This document shows, piece after piece, positions 1 through 7,548 of a stretch of 64,000 nt of DNA. Numbering within the stretch: the stretch's first letter is position 1; each line of letters opens with the position of its first letter. The DNA is taken from assembly GCF_004016505.1 (NCBI RefSeq), contig NZ_SACR01000002.1, positions 1-64,000 on the forward strand. Reading direction: 5' to 3'. The notes below the pieces were generated by a model that was not told where the DNA came from, made no database searches, and worked only from the letters and a program-made list of their open reading frames with translations. The DNA comes from Rubrivivax rivuli. GTDB taxonomy: Bacteria > Pseudomonadota > Gammaproteobacteria > Burkholderiales > Burkholderiaceae_C. The position numbers were made by a program, and so were the translations under genes.

Positions 1-102
1 TACGGCAGGCGTCGTAAGCCCGGCGCCCGCCGTTCGTAGCATCATCGGTCACCGGGCTTACGCCGCCTGCCTCCGCGGTCGGGGTTAGCTCGAACGTTAG
101 GC
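1..102 (+). other. attC 1, cut by the window start
   Basis: Only the 3' part is present; it ends with GTTAGGC at 96-102. The arm belongs to the 132-bp class with loop text CGTAGCATCATCGG. The gene it serves lies outside the window. Confidence 0.9.
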
Positions 103-130
103 CCCACAGCCGAAAGTCACGGAACTCACT

Positions 131-520
131 ATGCCTCTAGATCCTGAGCACACCTATGTGCATCTTGCAGAGAACGGGCAAGGCACAGAGACGCCCGGTG
201 GTGCTGCCTTCTGGCAACTTCCACCTGCCGAGATGGCGCGCTTCGATCAAGGCTGGTTGGTGAGCGAGTTCGTTTGCTCTGAAGACTGGAGCAACTGGGA
301 AATGCATCCGCATGGAGACGAGTTTGTGTACTTGCTCAGCGGAGACGTCGAGCTCATCCTTGAGCTGCCGGAAGGTCTGCAAACCGAAAGAATCACCGGT
401 CGCGGCGCGAGGCTTGTTCCGCGCGGTGTCTGGCACACAGCAAAGGTCTTCGCACCAAGCCGCATGTTCTTCATCACTCGTGGCGAAGGCACTCAACACA
501 GGGCAACGAGTGGGGCCTAA
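131..520 (+). CDS. Cassette 1: cupin-domain protein
   Basis: Cassette 97-640. The 129-residue protein has a single cupin-2 barrel. The first motif spans about residues 57-71 (WEMHPHGDEFVYLLSG) with His59, His61 and Glu64 as likely metal ligands. The second motif includes His102 in RGVWHTAK. Small single-domain cupins of this type usually bind a metal and act in sugar, thiol or stress chemistry; the substrate cannot be read from the sequence. There is no signal peptide, so it is probably cytoplasmic. The TAA stop at 518-520 lies inside the attC core GCCTAAC, which also supplies the final Ala codon. No promoter is visible, so expression probably depends on read-through along the array. Confidence 0.85.
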   Translation: MPLDPEHTYVHLAENGQGTETPGGAAFWQLPPAEMARFDQGWLVSEFVCSEDWSNWEMHPHGDEFVYLLSGDVELILELPEGLQTERITGRGARLVPRGVWHTAKVFAPSRMFFITRGEGTQHRATSGA

Positions 521-646
521 CCCCTCGCTCAGCCCCCGACCCGCTACGGCAGGCGTCATAAGCCCGGCGCCCGACGTTCGCAGCATCATCGGTCACCGGG
601 CTTACGCCGCCTGCCTCCGCGGTCGGGGTTAGCTCGAACGTTAGGC
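515..646 (+). other. attC 2
   Basis: 132-bp site, GCCTAAC 515-521 to GTTAGGC 640-646, same arm class as attC 1. It supplies the stop codon of the upstream cupin gene. Confidence 0.95.
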
Positions 647-662
647 CGCAAAGACACGCTCT

Positions 663-1001
663 ATGGGCTACGACCTCCACATCTCGCGAAAAGAGTTCTG
701 GTCAGATACTGAAGGACCAGCAATATCGCTCGATGAATGGATTGCGTTCGCTAGTAGTTCACCCTTAGTTGAACCCGACCCCGAGAATCCAGGACCAACC
801 AACTGGATCATGAGTCAGCATCCGAAGAGGTGGCCGATCTGGTGGTGGGACGTCGGCGGGCTCCATACAAAGAACCCTGACCCGCAAGCAGTTGCGATCC
901 TCGTTGAGATCGCCGCAGCCTTGTCCGCACGCGTCACGGGTGACGACGACGAGATCTACGGTGTTGACCCCGCCGATCCGTGCGTGTGCCTCAGGCGTTA
1001 G
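663..1001 (+). CDS. Cassette 2: conserved hypothetical protein
   Basis: Cassette 641-1172. The 112-residue acidic protein starts MGYDLHISRKEFW, a beginning I associate with a widespread small hypothetical family of bacterial accessory regions. It contains a Trp-rich stretch, WPIWWWDVGG, at residues 57-66. The C-terminal half carries an acidic DDDEIYG patch near residue 95 and two Cys at the end. No signal peptide or membrane segment is visible. The ATG at 663 is 17 bp from the cassette junction, close to the minimum for a cassette gene. Function is not recognised. Confidence 0.82.
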   Translation: MGYDLHISRKEFWSDTEGPAISLDEWIAFASSSPLVEPDPENPGPTNWIMSQHPKRWPIWWWDVGGLHTKNPDPQAVAILVEIAAALSARVTGDDDEIYGVDPADPCVCLRR

Positions 1002-1049
1002 CTTTGGCGCAGACAGACCGTGTCCTACCCGTAGAGCGGCACCATTGCG

Positions 1050-1178
1050 GCCTAACCCCTCGCTCAGCCCCCGACCCGCTACGGCAGGCCGTCTTGCCCG
1101 CGCGGCGCGCTGGTTTATGCTGCACCACGCGGGCAAGCCGTCCTGCCTCCGCGGTCGGGGTTAGCTCGAACGTTAGGC
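1050..1178 (+). other. attC 3
   Basis: 129-bp site, GCCTAAC 1050-1056 to GTTAGGC 1172-1178. Its arm carries the CTTGCCCGCG / CGCGGGCAAG pair and the loop text GGTTTATGCTGCACC, the commonest class in this array. Confidence 0.95.
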
Positions 1179-1226
1179 GTCGCAGCCCCCCTCATCGCCG
1201 TCCTGAATCCCTACCCCACAGACCCG

Positions 1227-1255
1227 TTGCTGTCAAGCTAGTGGTCTGCTATCCT
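1227..1255 (+). promoter_or_regulatory. Candidate sigma70 promoter inside cassette 3
   Basis: TTGCTG at 1227-1232 and TATCCT at 1250-1255 are separated by exactly 17 bp, matching four of six consensus bases in each box. They lie in an unusually long 141-bp leader before the first gene of a two-gene cassette, so this cassette may carry its own promoter. Not tested. Confidence 0.45.
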
Positions 1256-1319
1256 CGCCCAGTTCTGTGACCCGTCACGCCAGTACTCGCGCAGCGGGCG
1301 CCTCAAGAAAGCACATCAG

Positions 1320-1799
1320 ATGCCGAAAAGGGAAGAGGAGACGAAGCCCAAGACTGCCAAGTCCCCGGGCGCTTCGTATGGTTTTTGGGGCTTCGCGCGT
1401 GACTTCTCCAGTGGTGTCTTTTCGCTGCTCAACTCCGGCAAGGTCTTCCCTGCTTTCGGCTTGCTCCTGCTCGTCCTCATGGGACTCATCGCCTGGAGGG
1501 TCCCGGATACTGAACTCGCTGGCCTCATCCGCGAGTTCTTCCAGCTTCTTCGCTCGTCGTTCGGATTCGCGATGGGCGCTCTGATAGTCACGAATGTTGG
1601 ATGGCTGTGGCTGATCCGCCGTCAGCGCGAGATCTATCAGTCGGAAATCACGCGGCTGTCCGACCTTCGGTCCAAGCTGCTCTTGGGTGATAAGTCGAGT
1701 GACTTCACGCCAATCAAGGAACTCCACACCAGCAACGGCACTCAACGCGAGTCGTACGTTATGCCGGACTCTGTAACCCCGTCCAAGAGAAAGAAGTGA
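1320..1799 (+). CDS. Cassette 3, gene A: two-TM membrane protein
   Basis: Cassette 1173-2484 holds two genes. Gene A encodes 159 residues: a basic N-terminus, TM1 at about 43-60 (FPAFGLLLLVLMGLIAW), TM2 at about 81-99, then a charged cytoplasmic tail with a short predicted coiled region (RQREIYQSEITRLSDLR) and a Lys-rich end. Its stop codon overlaps the start of gene B (GTGA at 1796-1799), a classic sign of translational coupling and of a joint function. Family not recognised. A small coupled membrane pair behind its own promoter could be a toxin-antitoxin, defence or transport unit; this is inference only. Confidence 0.8.
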   Translation: MPKREEETKPKTAKSPGASYGFWGFARDFSSGVFSLLNSGKVFPAFGLLLLVLMGLIAWRVPDTELAGLIREFFQLLRSSFGFAMGALIVTNVGWLWLIRRQREIYQSEITRLSDLRSKLLLGDKSSDFTPIKELHTSNGTQRESYVMPDSVTPSKRKK

Positions 1800-2347
1800 C
1801 CATGGAAATGATCATGAGCCTCTTCGTTGGCGGCTTTCTTTGCTACGTGCTGTTTCTACAGATTGATGAGTACAACAAGCTCATCATTACTAAGTTCAAG
1901 TTTCGTTTCTTCGCGCTGCGCGACAGGCTGGCATTGCTTGTCGTCTACAAGGGTCTGGCGGAGGACTCTTGGGAATACAAGGAAACCGTCAAAGCACTCA
2001 ACTTCCATATCAGTTCCACCGAAAAGCTGTCGCTGATGCGACTAATTGAAGTGTTCAGTGACTACCACACTTCTCCAGAAGAGGAGAGGAAGGTGGAGCG
2101 GTACAGCAGGAAGGTTGATCGAGAGGACGTCAGAGAAGTCTTGACGGACTTTTTCATGACTACCCACAGCTTGATCCGACGAAACAGTAGAGCGCAAATC
2201 GCTTGCATTCTTTTCCTTTCGGGCGCGATTCGTATGTTCCACAAGGAACCTTCAGCCGAGTTGAAAGAGGCGGTTCCGAATCCGGCCCACGCCTTGAATG
2301 CACTGCAATCACATTCGAATGCAATGCATCTCGCGCACGCGAGTTGA
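1796..2347 (+). CDS. Cassette 3, gene B: N-terminally anchored protein
   Basis: The 183-residue protein starts at GTG 1796 within the stop of gene A; ATG 1802 and ATG 1808 are alternatives two and four codons on. It has one N-terminal TM (about residues 7-22, SLFVGGFLCYVLFLQI) and a mainly helical, charged cytoplasmic part rich in Arg, Lys and Glu. A second hydrophobic stretch, IACILFLSGAIRMF, lies near residue 140. Codon use is less GC-rich than in the core genome, so the pair looks acquired. The partner is gene A. No family or active-site motif is recognised. Confidence 0.78.
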   Translation: MTMEMIMSLFVGGFLCYVLFLQIDEYNKLIITKFKFRFFALRDRLALLVVYKGLAEDSWEYKETVKALNFHISSTEKLSLMRLIEVFSDYHTSPEEERKVERYSRKVDREDVREVLTDFFMTTHSLIRRNSRAQIACILFLSGAIRMFHKEPSAELKEAVPNPAHALNALQSHSNAMHLAHAS

Positions 2348-2363
2348 GCGCCGAAACGGCGAC

Positions 2364-2490
2364 GCCTAACCCCTCGCTCAAGCGGAGCACCAACGGCAGG
2401 CCACCAGGCCCGCGAGGCTCCATTGGTTAATCTTCCGCCTCGCGGGCCTGGCGTCATTCCGCCGGTGCCCGCTTAGCTCGAACGTTAGGC
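2364..2490 (+). other. attC 4, divergent class
   Basis: 127-bp site, GCCTAAC 2364-2370 to GTTAGGC 2484-2490. Inner arms differ from the main class: CTCAAGCGGAGC near the left end and CCACCAGGCCCG / CGGGCCTGGCG in the stem. It resembles attC 9. Confidence 0.9.
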
Positions 2491-2810
2491 CTCACAAGCC
2501 GAAACGCAAATACGGCGCCATCACCGCGCCTCGGCGGCACTTCAGCGCTCGGGCGGCCGCTCAAAACATCCGCCCAAACGCCCGCAAAGCTTCGCGTTCC
2601 TGCACGCGAGCAGCTGCAGCGCTCGGGCAGCACTGCAGCACACCAAGCAGCGGCCAGGAGGCCGCAATAAGCGAACTCCCCTGCTCTTCGGCCACGTCCG
2701 TGCGAGCGGATTGAAGCCACAACGCTCACGCGGCTCCAGAGCCCGCGCACCGCACCTGCGCCACGAGCGGCCTCGAGTCGGCTCGCCACTACTCGTGCAA
2801 CTCGTGTGAG
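2491..2810 (+). other. Cassette 4: no credible gene
   Basis: Cassette 2485-2932. No forward reading frame of useful length with a start codon exists in these 320 bp. The only long frame is on the opposite strand and runs through both flanking attC sites, which marks it as spurious. The segment contains several CAGCGCTCGGGC-like repeats (near 2548 and 2610) and a perfect hairpin at 2650-2665 (GCGGCC, loop AGGA, GGCCGC). It may be an RNA-coding or regulatory cassette, or a decayed gene. Confidence 0.6.
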
Positions 2811-2938
2811 GCCTAACCCCTCGCTCAGCGCCGACCCGCTACGGCGGGCCAGCTTGCCCGTGCGGCGCCTTGGTTTATGCTGCACCGCACGGGCAAGCCG
2901 TCCCACCTCCGCGGTCGGCGTTAGCTCGAACGTTAGGC
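2811..2938 (+). other. attC 5
   Basis: 128-bp site, GCCTAAC 2811-2817 to GTTAGGC 2932-2938, main CTTGCCC arm class with a shortened left arm (CAGCGCCGACCC). Confidence 0.95.
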
Positions 2939-2949
2939 CGCACAAGCGA

Positions 2950-3297
2950 ATGGTCCGCGCACTCTTCGTCTGCTCTCAGAATCGACTCCGCAGTCCAACA
3001 GCCGAAGACATCTTCGGCAAGTGGCAAGGCGTCGAAGCGGCCTCCGCAGGTACAGATGAGAAGGCAGGCTCACCCCTTGATGCTGAAGCAATCGAGTGGG
3101 CCGAGATCATCTTTGTCATGGAGCGCGCCCACCGGAACAGGGTCACCAAGAGGTTCGGACATCAAGTCCGAAACAAGCGCCTAGTGGTTCTGGACATCCC
3201 CGACGAGTACGAGTTCATGGATCCCGCGCTCATCAGAGTCCTGGAACGCGAGGTCGGGCCATACCTTGTACGCCTCGGTGGCACACCGCCGCCATAG
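2950..3297 (+). CDS. Cassette 5: low-molecular-weight tyrosine phosphatase-like protein
   Basis: Cassette 2933-3496. The 115-residue protein begins MVRALFVCSQNRLRS, containing the CX5R-S phosphatase loop (Cys8, Arg14, Ser15). A second conserved patch, LDIPDEYEFMD at 81-91, occupies the region of the acid loop. At 115 residues it is shorter than classical LMW-PTPs (about 150). This matches a compact family annotated as LMW-PTP family proteins, whose true substrate is uncertain. No kinase gene is linked to it in the array. ATG 2950 was chosen because it lies 12 bp after the attC core and directly precedes the conserved strand; an in-frame extension upstream would run into attC. Confidence 0.85.
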   Translation: MVRALFVCSQNRLRSPTAEDIFGKWQGVEAASAGTDEKAGSPLDAEAIEWAEIIFVMERAHRNRVTKRFGHQVRNKRLVVLDIPDEYEFMDPALIRVLEREVGPYLVRLGGTPPP

Positions 3298-3370
3298 CCG
3301 AGAGTGGCTCGTAGAACATGCTTTCGGCATCACCTTCTCTCTCGGTCCAGGCCGGCTGCGGCACGGTGCG

Positions 3371-3502
3371 GCCTAACCCCTCGTTCAACCCCCGACCCGC
3401 TACGGCAAGGCTTGCAAGGCCGGTCCGCGCCACAGGTACCATCGTCGCAGCCCGGCCTTACAAGCCTTGCCTCCACGGTCGGGGTTAACTCGAACGTTAG
3501 GC
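3371..3502 (+). other. attC 6
   Basis: 132-bp site, GCCTAAC 3371-3377 to GTTAGGC 3496-3502. The arm class has AAGGCCGG / CCGGCCTT and the loop text GTACCATCGTCGC; the inner box reads GGTTAACTCG instead of GGTTAGCTCG. Confidence 0.93.
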
Positions 3503-3774
3503 AGCACGAGCAAAGCTGTTTGTGCGCCCCTACCTCGCTTGCGGCGTCCGCCGCCAATACACGCGCTCCGGGTCGCTTTTCGCGGCCTCTTCGGCCTGCA
3601 CCAACGCGCGCCTGGGCTCCTCTCGGCTGCCCGTCATCGCAGCCCGTCTAAGGCCGGGCTGCTCTGGGCATGCTGCGGCGCGCAGCAACCTCCAGCCACG
3701 GTCCCAGCCGGCGCTAAGGCGCCGGGGAACGGAGGTCACTCGCCCCAAAGCATTTGCATCTACCTCAGCGTGCT
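3503..3774 (+). repeat. Cassette 6: gene-less paralogous cassette, copy 1 (twin-hairpin element)
   Basis: The cassette (3497-3896) is exactly 400 bp and aligns without gaps to cassettes 11 and 18. Two hairpins stand out. Hairpin 1 at 3639-3662 has arms GCAGCCCG and CGGGCTGC around TCTAAGGC. Hairpin 2 at 3708-3725 has arms CCGGCGC and GCGCCGG around TAAG. Both loops contain TAAG. Forward frames stay open through attC and have no conserved start. Substitutions between copies show no third-codon-position excess by eye. This looks like a structured RNA or DNA element rather than a protein gene. Confidence 0.6.
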
Positions 3775-3902
3775 GCCCAACCCTTCGCTCAGCACCGACC
3801 CGCTACGGCAGGCCAGCTTGCCCGTGCAGCGCCTTGGTTTATGCTGCGCCGCACGGGCAAGCCGTCCCGCCTCCGCGGTCGGTGTTAGCTCAAACGTTAG
3901 GC
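3775..3902 (+). other. attC 7
   Basis: 128-bp site with a variant left core GCCCAAC (3775-3781) and GTTAGGC at 3896-3902. The inner box reads GTTAGCTCAAAC. Confidence 0.92.
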
Positions 3903-3918
3903 CTCACGAATACAACCC

Positions 3919-4356
3919 TTGACACGCATCGCATTACTTGCCATCCGCCTCTACCAGCGGTGGATCTCTCCGATCAAAGGCTTCTCCTGCGCCTACCGCG
4001 TTCATACAGGCCGCAGCGGCTGTTCCGAGTTGGGCTACAGAGCTATCCGTAGGTACGGCCTGCTCGGCGGCACAGATGTTCTCAACGTAAGGCTGGCCCT
4101 CTGTTCCGACTGCCACGCCGAACGGAAGGCCATATCGTCCAAGAGAAGAGCACAGCTTGGCTCATGCGATCCTCCATGCGACATACCCTGCGACGGCAAG
4201 GACGCTCGTTGCCTTGACGGGCTCTGCGACTGTCTGGACTGTGTGGACTGCGACTGGAAGAAGAAGACAAATGACCGTCCAACCCGCCAGCAACGTCAAG
4301 ACCACCGTCAACGAGTCCGCGAGCAGCGAACCCGAGAGAAGCAACGTGAGGCCTAA
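3919..4356 (+). CDS. Cassette 7: YidD-like protein with Cys-rich tail
   Basis: Cassette 3897-4473. Of 145 residues, the first 75 or so match the YidD (haemolytic domain, DUF37) pattern: RLYQRWISPIKGFSCAYR, then SGCSELGYRAIRRYG. YidD is a small membrane-associated factor that assists YidC-dependent insertion. The tail differs from chromosomal YidD: it has eight Cys in about 30 residues (SCDPPCDIPCDGKDARC and onward) and a very basic end. The start is TTG 3919; no ATG fits. The stop lies within the attC core (GCC TAA). YidD-like cassettes may be involved in secretion or envelope stress; the Cys tail suggests metal or redox binding, which is inference. Confidence 0.8.
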   Translation: MTRIALLAIRLYQRWISPIKGFSCAYRVHTGRSGCSELGYRAIRRYGLLGGTDVLNVRLALCSDCHAERKAISSKRRAQLGSCDPPCDIPCDGKDARCLDGLCDCLDCVDCDWKKKTNDRPTRQQRQDHRQRVREQRTREKQREA

Positions 4357-4479
4357 CCCCTCGCTCAGCCCCCGACCCGCTACGGCAGGCCACGCCCGCC
4401 GCGAAGTGGGCTTGTTTATGCTCCACTTCGCGGCGGGCGCGTCCCGCCTCCGCGGTCGGGGTTAGCTCGAACGTTAGGC
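4351..4479 (+). other. attC 8
   Basis: 129-bp site, GCCTAAC 4351-4357 to GTTAGGC 4473-4479. The arm class has CCCGCCGCGAAG / CTTCGCGGCGGG with loop TTGTTTATGCTCCA. Confidence 0.95.
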
Positions 4480-4537
4480 GTCACAGAACACCCGTGTCGA
4501 CTATCCTCACCAACACAAACTACATCGGGAGCCTCAG

Positions 4538-5980
4538 GTGACCTTCAAGACAATCGACTTCGGCCGGACTTCAGGTGAAGCCGAAGCCGCCGAAGTGCCC
4601 CACCTTGTCGCGGATGGCTACGTTGATGACGGACTCTTAGAACCATTTCTGAGCCACAGGAAGTGGCTGCTGCTTGCGCGAAAGGGCGCGGGTAAGTCGA
4701 TTCTGGGCGAGAAAATAAAGCAGGTCGCTACTGACACGAAGAAGGCATCCGCCGTCAGCCTCATTCACTTGGCAGACTTTCCGTACAAGACTTTCGCTCA
4801 GTTGATGCCATCAACAGTTGAGACAGCATCTAGGTACCCGGCGTCGTGGTCGTGGCTGCTCTGCCTACAGATCATTGACGCATTGAGCACACATCCCGGC
4901 TCAACCAAGTCGCTGAACTTCGATACGAACGGTGCAATAGCACAGCTGAAAACGTTCGGCCTGCTTCCGACCGCCGACATTCAGCAACTGGTAGTGCGCT
5001 CATCCAAGGCTGGATTCAAGGCTCAGATTCCCGCCATTCTAGAATTTTTCGGAGAATCCTCAGCAGGAGGAATGCCGCCCGATTTGGCATTTCTGAACCT
5101 AGTAGCGAGTCTCAAGAAGCTCATAGGAAACTACCACTTCCACGGAACACAATACTTAGTCATCGATGGCTTGGACGATGTACTAACAAAGGCGGCAATT
5201 CAATACGAGACTCTATCAGCCTTGATCTTCGAGACTGCAAGGCTAAATGCGCATTTTCGAGTCAGTAAGATCCCTGTATGGATTATCGTACTTTGTCGGA
5301 CAGACATTTACGAAGTGCTTCCCGGCGCCAACAAGAATAAGATTCGACAGGACTCATCCCTTGAGATTGACTGGTACCCACCTTCTGGCGACGTCGAGCA
5401 GTCGAAACTCCTAACTCTAATCAATCTCAGGGCCAAGCTTTCTGTCGGCAAGGAGATTGATGTCATCACTGAGTATCTTCCCAAGTCTATGGACCACGGG
5501 GTGCCAACCAAGAAGTACCTCACTGATTTGACTCGGCACACTCCAAGAGACTTCATTGCCCTACTGACTCAAATTCAAAAGGCATCAGTCGCTGATGCAC
5601 CAACCAAGACTGAAGTCTTGAATGGAGTGAAGCTCTACTCCGAAAAGTACTTTCTGCCAGAGATCAAGGATGAACTTGTGGGCTATGTGACAGCAAGAGA
5701 GCTTGAGATATTCCTGAACAGCGTCGGGGAAATTCACGAACGTCGATTTAACATGCAACGACTTGAGGCAGTCGCAATACCGCTTGGCTTACCCAAAGCA
5801 AAAATCGACGTTTTGATGCATGCACTCTTCTCCGCTAGCGCAATTGGACTAACGTGGCGCGATCGCGCCACCAGGCAGGACTGGTTCGAATTCAAGTTCC
5901 GGAATCCTAATGCCACGTTTAACCCCTCCCGAACAGTAGTCCTACACAAAGGCCTCTGGAAGGCACTCAATCTCCACTAA
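4538..5980 (+). CDS. Cassette 8: P-loop ATPase (Sll1717-like), candidate defence protein
   Basis: Cassette 4474-6113. The 480-residue protein is by far the largest in the array. Walker A is at about 47-54 (ARKGAGKS) and Walker B at about 206-214 (YLVIDGLDD). A probable sensor segment, WIIVLCRTDIYEV, lies near 250. The layout fits the Sll1717-type P-loop ATPases found in defence and accessory islands. There is no signal peptide or TM segment. Start GTG 4538 follows a GGAGCC-like ribosome-binding stretch. The DNA is distinctly more AT-rich than neighbouring core genes, so recent transfer is likely. It stands alone in its cassette; no effector gene is linked. Confidence 0.8.
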   Translation: MTFKTIDFGRTSGEAEAAEVPHLVADGYVDDGLLEPFLSHRKWLLLARKGAGKSILGEKIKQVATDTKKASAVSLIHLADFPYKTFAQLMPSTVETASRYPASWSWLLCLQIIDALSTHPGSTKSLNFDTNGAIAQLKTFGLLPTADIQQLVVRSSKAGFKAQIPAILEFFGESSAGGMPPDLAFLNLVASLKKLIGNYHFHGTQYLVIDGLDDVLTKAAIQYETLSALIFETARLNAHFRVSKIPVWIIVLCRTDIYEVLPGANKNKIRQDSSLEIDWYPPSGDVEQSKLLTLINLRAKLSVGKEIDVITEYLPKSMDHGVPTKKYLTDLTRHTPRDFIALLTQIQKASVADAPTKTEVLNGVKLYSEKYFLPEIKDELVGYVTARELEIFLNSVGEIHERRFNMQRLEAVAIPLGLPKAKIDVLMHALFSASAIGLTWRDRATRQDWFEFKFRNPNATFNPSRTVVLHKGLWKALNLH

Positions 5981-5990
5981 GCGCAGTGAC

Positions 5991-6119
5991 GCCTAACCCC
6001 TCGCTCAAGCGGAGCGCCAACGGCAGGCCACCAGGCCCGGTCTGGCGGTGCGCGGTGCATTTTCGCCAGCCCGGGCCTGGCGTCCTGCCGTCGTCGCCCA
6101 CTTAGCTCGAACGTTAGGC
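5991..6119 (+). other. attC 9, divergent class
   Basis: 129-bp site, GCCTAAC 5991-5997 to GTTAGGC 6113-6119. Shares CTCAAGCGGAGC and the CCACCAGGCCCG arm with attC 4, with a different central loop. Confidence 0.9.
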
Positions 6120-6157
6120 CGCAAGTCAGTAACCTTGTCTTCGACGAAAGGAACACC

Positions 6158-6592
6158 ATGACGCAGTCGCAATTCCGAAATCTCGTCCTTGTCACATTCG
6201 CCCTTTGCTGGACCAGCGCGCTAGTTGACTTCCTGTTCCCGAGCCTCCTGACCGATGAGCTCCTTCGGGCCAAAAACTCCCTCAACCAGCAATGGACCGG
6301 GACGAGTGCCGTCGCCTTTATGCTTTTGTCGCTGACTTCAACTGTTCTTATGACGGCTGCCATGTACGGGCTTTGGAGCTTTAAGACTTGGGGACCTAAG
6401 CTCGCCCTCTTCGCCACGGTCTTACCGCTGCTTGTCGTCATGCAATATGGTGGTCTGGTGCAGTCTGGGGTCGCGTACTCTCTTCATGCCGCATCATGGC
6501 TTACTTGGGGTGCTTCTCTGTTAATCCCCTTCTTGAGCCCATACAGCACTTGGTTCAAAACGGCCCAGCCAACTCCGGCAATTGCGGCCTAA
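6158..6592 (+). CDS. Cassette 9: four-TM membrane protein
   Basis: Cassette 6114-6712. The 144-residue hydrophobic protein has about four membrane segments: near 9-29, 48-72, 78-95 and 103-130. The N-terminus is short and cytoplasmic-looking. No transporter or enzyme motif is visible. ATG 6158 is preceded by GAAAGGAAC, a good ribosome-binding site. The stop codon is provided by the attC core, giving a C-terminal IAA. Family not recognised; integral membrane location is the only safe statement. Confidence 0.8.
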   Translation: MTQSQFRNLVLVTFALCWTSALVDFLFPSLLTDELLRAKNSLNQQWTGTSAVAFMLLSLTSTVLMTAAMYGLWSFKTWGPKLALFATVLPLLVVMQYGGLVQSGVAYSLHAASWLTWGASLLIPFLSPYSTWFKTAQPTPAIAA

Positions 6593-6718
6593 CCCCTCGC
6601 TCAGCCCCCGACCCACTACGGCAGGCGTCGTAAGCCCGGCGCCCGCCGTTCGTAGCATCATCGGTCACCGGGCTTACGCCACCTGCCTCCGCGGTCGGGG
6701 TTAGCTCGAACGTTAGGC
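6587..6718 (+). other. attC 10
   Basis: 132-bp site, GCCTAAC 6587-6593 to GTTAGGC 6712-6718, TAAGCCCGG / CCGGGCTTA arm class. Confidence 0.95.
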
Positions 6719-6758
6719 GGCACCAAAACCCAGTTTCTTCAGCTCAGCTAGCTTCTCA

Positions 6759-7112
6759 ATGCACTTACGCCTACCGCTTCTGCCTCTTGTCGCCTGCGTC
6801 CTCGTGCTGCAGGGCTGTGCGTACCCGAAAGTGGTCAAGTACTACGACGAAGAGTGCCAAATCATGGCCAAGCGCATGGAACTGGACGTCACCAACGTCC
6901 GAGTAGCTCAGTCGTGCGAAAACGACTCGTGCCTTCTGAGCCTTGCTACTGGTCTTGCCTTCTCCGCAACCAGCATCGTCATCTCGGGCTCAGTCGTCCA
7001 GGTTGGGAACGCGCTCTACTGGAAGGAGCGCAACCGCAAGTGCAAGCGAGGAGAGCCCTACGCACCGGGGGACTCGCCAGCGCCCTCACCTGCAGCCAGT
7101 TCTGCTGCCTGA
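6759..7112 (+). CDS. Cassette 10: small lipoprotein
   Basis: Cassette 6713-7270. The 117-residue protein has a type II signal peptide ending in the lipobox LQGC, so Cys20 should be lipidated. The mature part has a Cys pair (SCENDSC) near residue 52-58. A hydrophobic, small-residue stretch follows (LATGLAFSATSIVISGSVV), then a Lys/Arg cluster and a Pro/Ser/Ala-rich tail. It should sit in the outer or inner membrane facing the periplasm. No known domain is recognised. Confidence 0.82.
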   Translation: MHLRLPLLPLVACVLVLQGCAYPKVVKYYDEECQIMAKRMELDVTNVRVAQSCENDSCLLSLATGLAFSATSIVISGSVVQVGNALYWKERNRKCKRGEPYAPGDSPAPSPAASSAA

Positions 7113-7147
7113 GTCAATCGCTCATCACGCCAGGTGAGGAGAGTGCC

Positions 7148-7276
7148 GCCTAACCCCTCGCTCAGCCCCCGACCCACTACGGCAGGCCGTCTTGCCCGCG
7201 CGGTGCGCTGGTTTATGCTGCACCGCACGGGCAAGCCGTCCTGCCTCCGCGGTCGGGGTTAGCTCGAACGTTAGGC
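7148..7276 (+). other. attC 11
   Basis: 129-bp site, GCCTAAC 7148-7154 to GTTAGGC 7270-7276, main CTTGCCC class. Confidence 0.95.
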
Positions 7277-7548
7277 AGCACGAGCAACGCCGTCGGCTCG
7301 CCACCACCTCGCTTGCGGCGTCCGCCGCAAAGTCACGCGCTCCGGATGGTTCTTCGCAGCTTCTTCGGCCTGCACCACCCCGTGCCTGGGCTCCTCTCTG
7401 CTGCCCGTCATCGCGGGCCGTCTAAGGCCGGCCCGCTCTGGCAATGCCGCGGCGCTCATCAACTTCTTGCCCCTATCCCAGCCGGCGCTAAGGCGCCGGG
7501 GAACGGAGGTCACTTGCCCCAAACCTTTGGCATCTACCTCAGCGTGCC
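7277..7548 (+). repeat. Cassette 11: gene-less paralogous cassette, copy 2 (twin-hairpin element)
   Basis: The cassette (7271-7670) is exactly 400 bp. It aligns without gaps to cassettes 6 and 18 but differs from them at many positions. Hairpin 1 (7413-7436) has arms GCGGGCCG and CGGCCCGC: relative to copy 1, two base pairs changed on both sides, so pairing is kept. The loop TCTAAGG is unchanged. Hairpin 2 (7482-7499) is identical to copy 1. No start codon is conserved for the open forward frames. Confidence 0.6.

Noticed and set aside
2454..2945. A 163-codon reverse frame across cassette 4
   Set aside because: It runs through both flanking attC sites and gives Arg/Ala-rich low-complexity text; the same attC-derived peptide (LTFELTPTAEAG) appears wherever reverse frames cross these sites.
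3522..4052. Open forward frames in the twin-hairpin cassettes (LACGVRR frame)
   Set aside because: The frame is open in all three copies but has no shared start, no stop before attC and no codon-position bias in the differences; openness is expected at this GC content.
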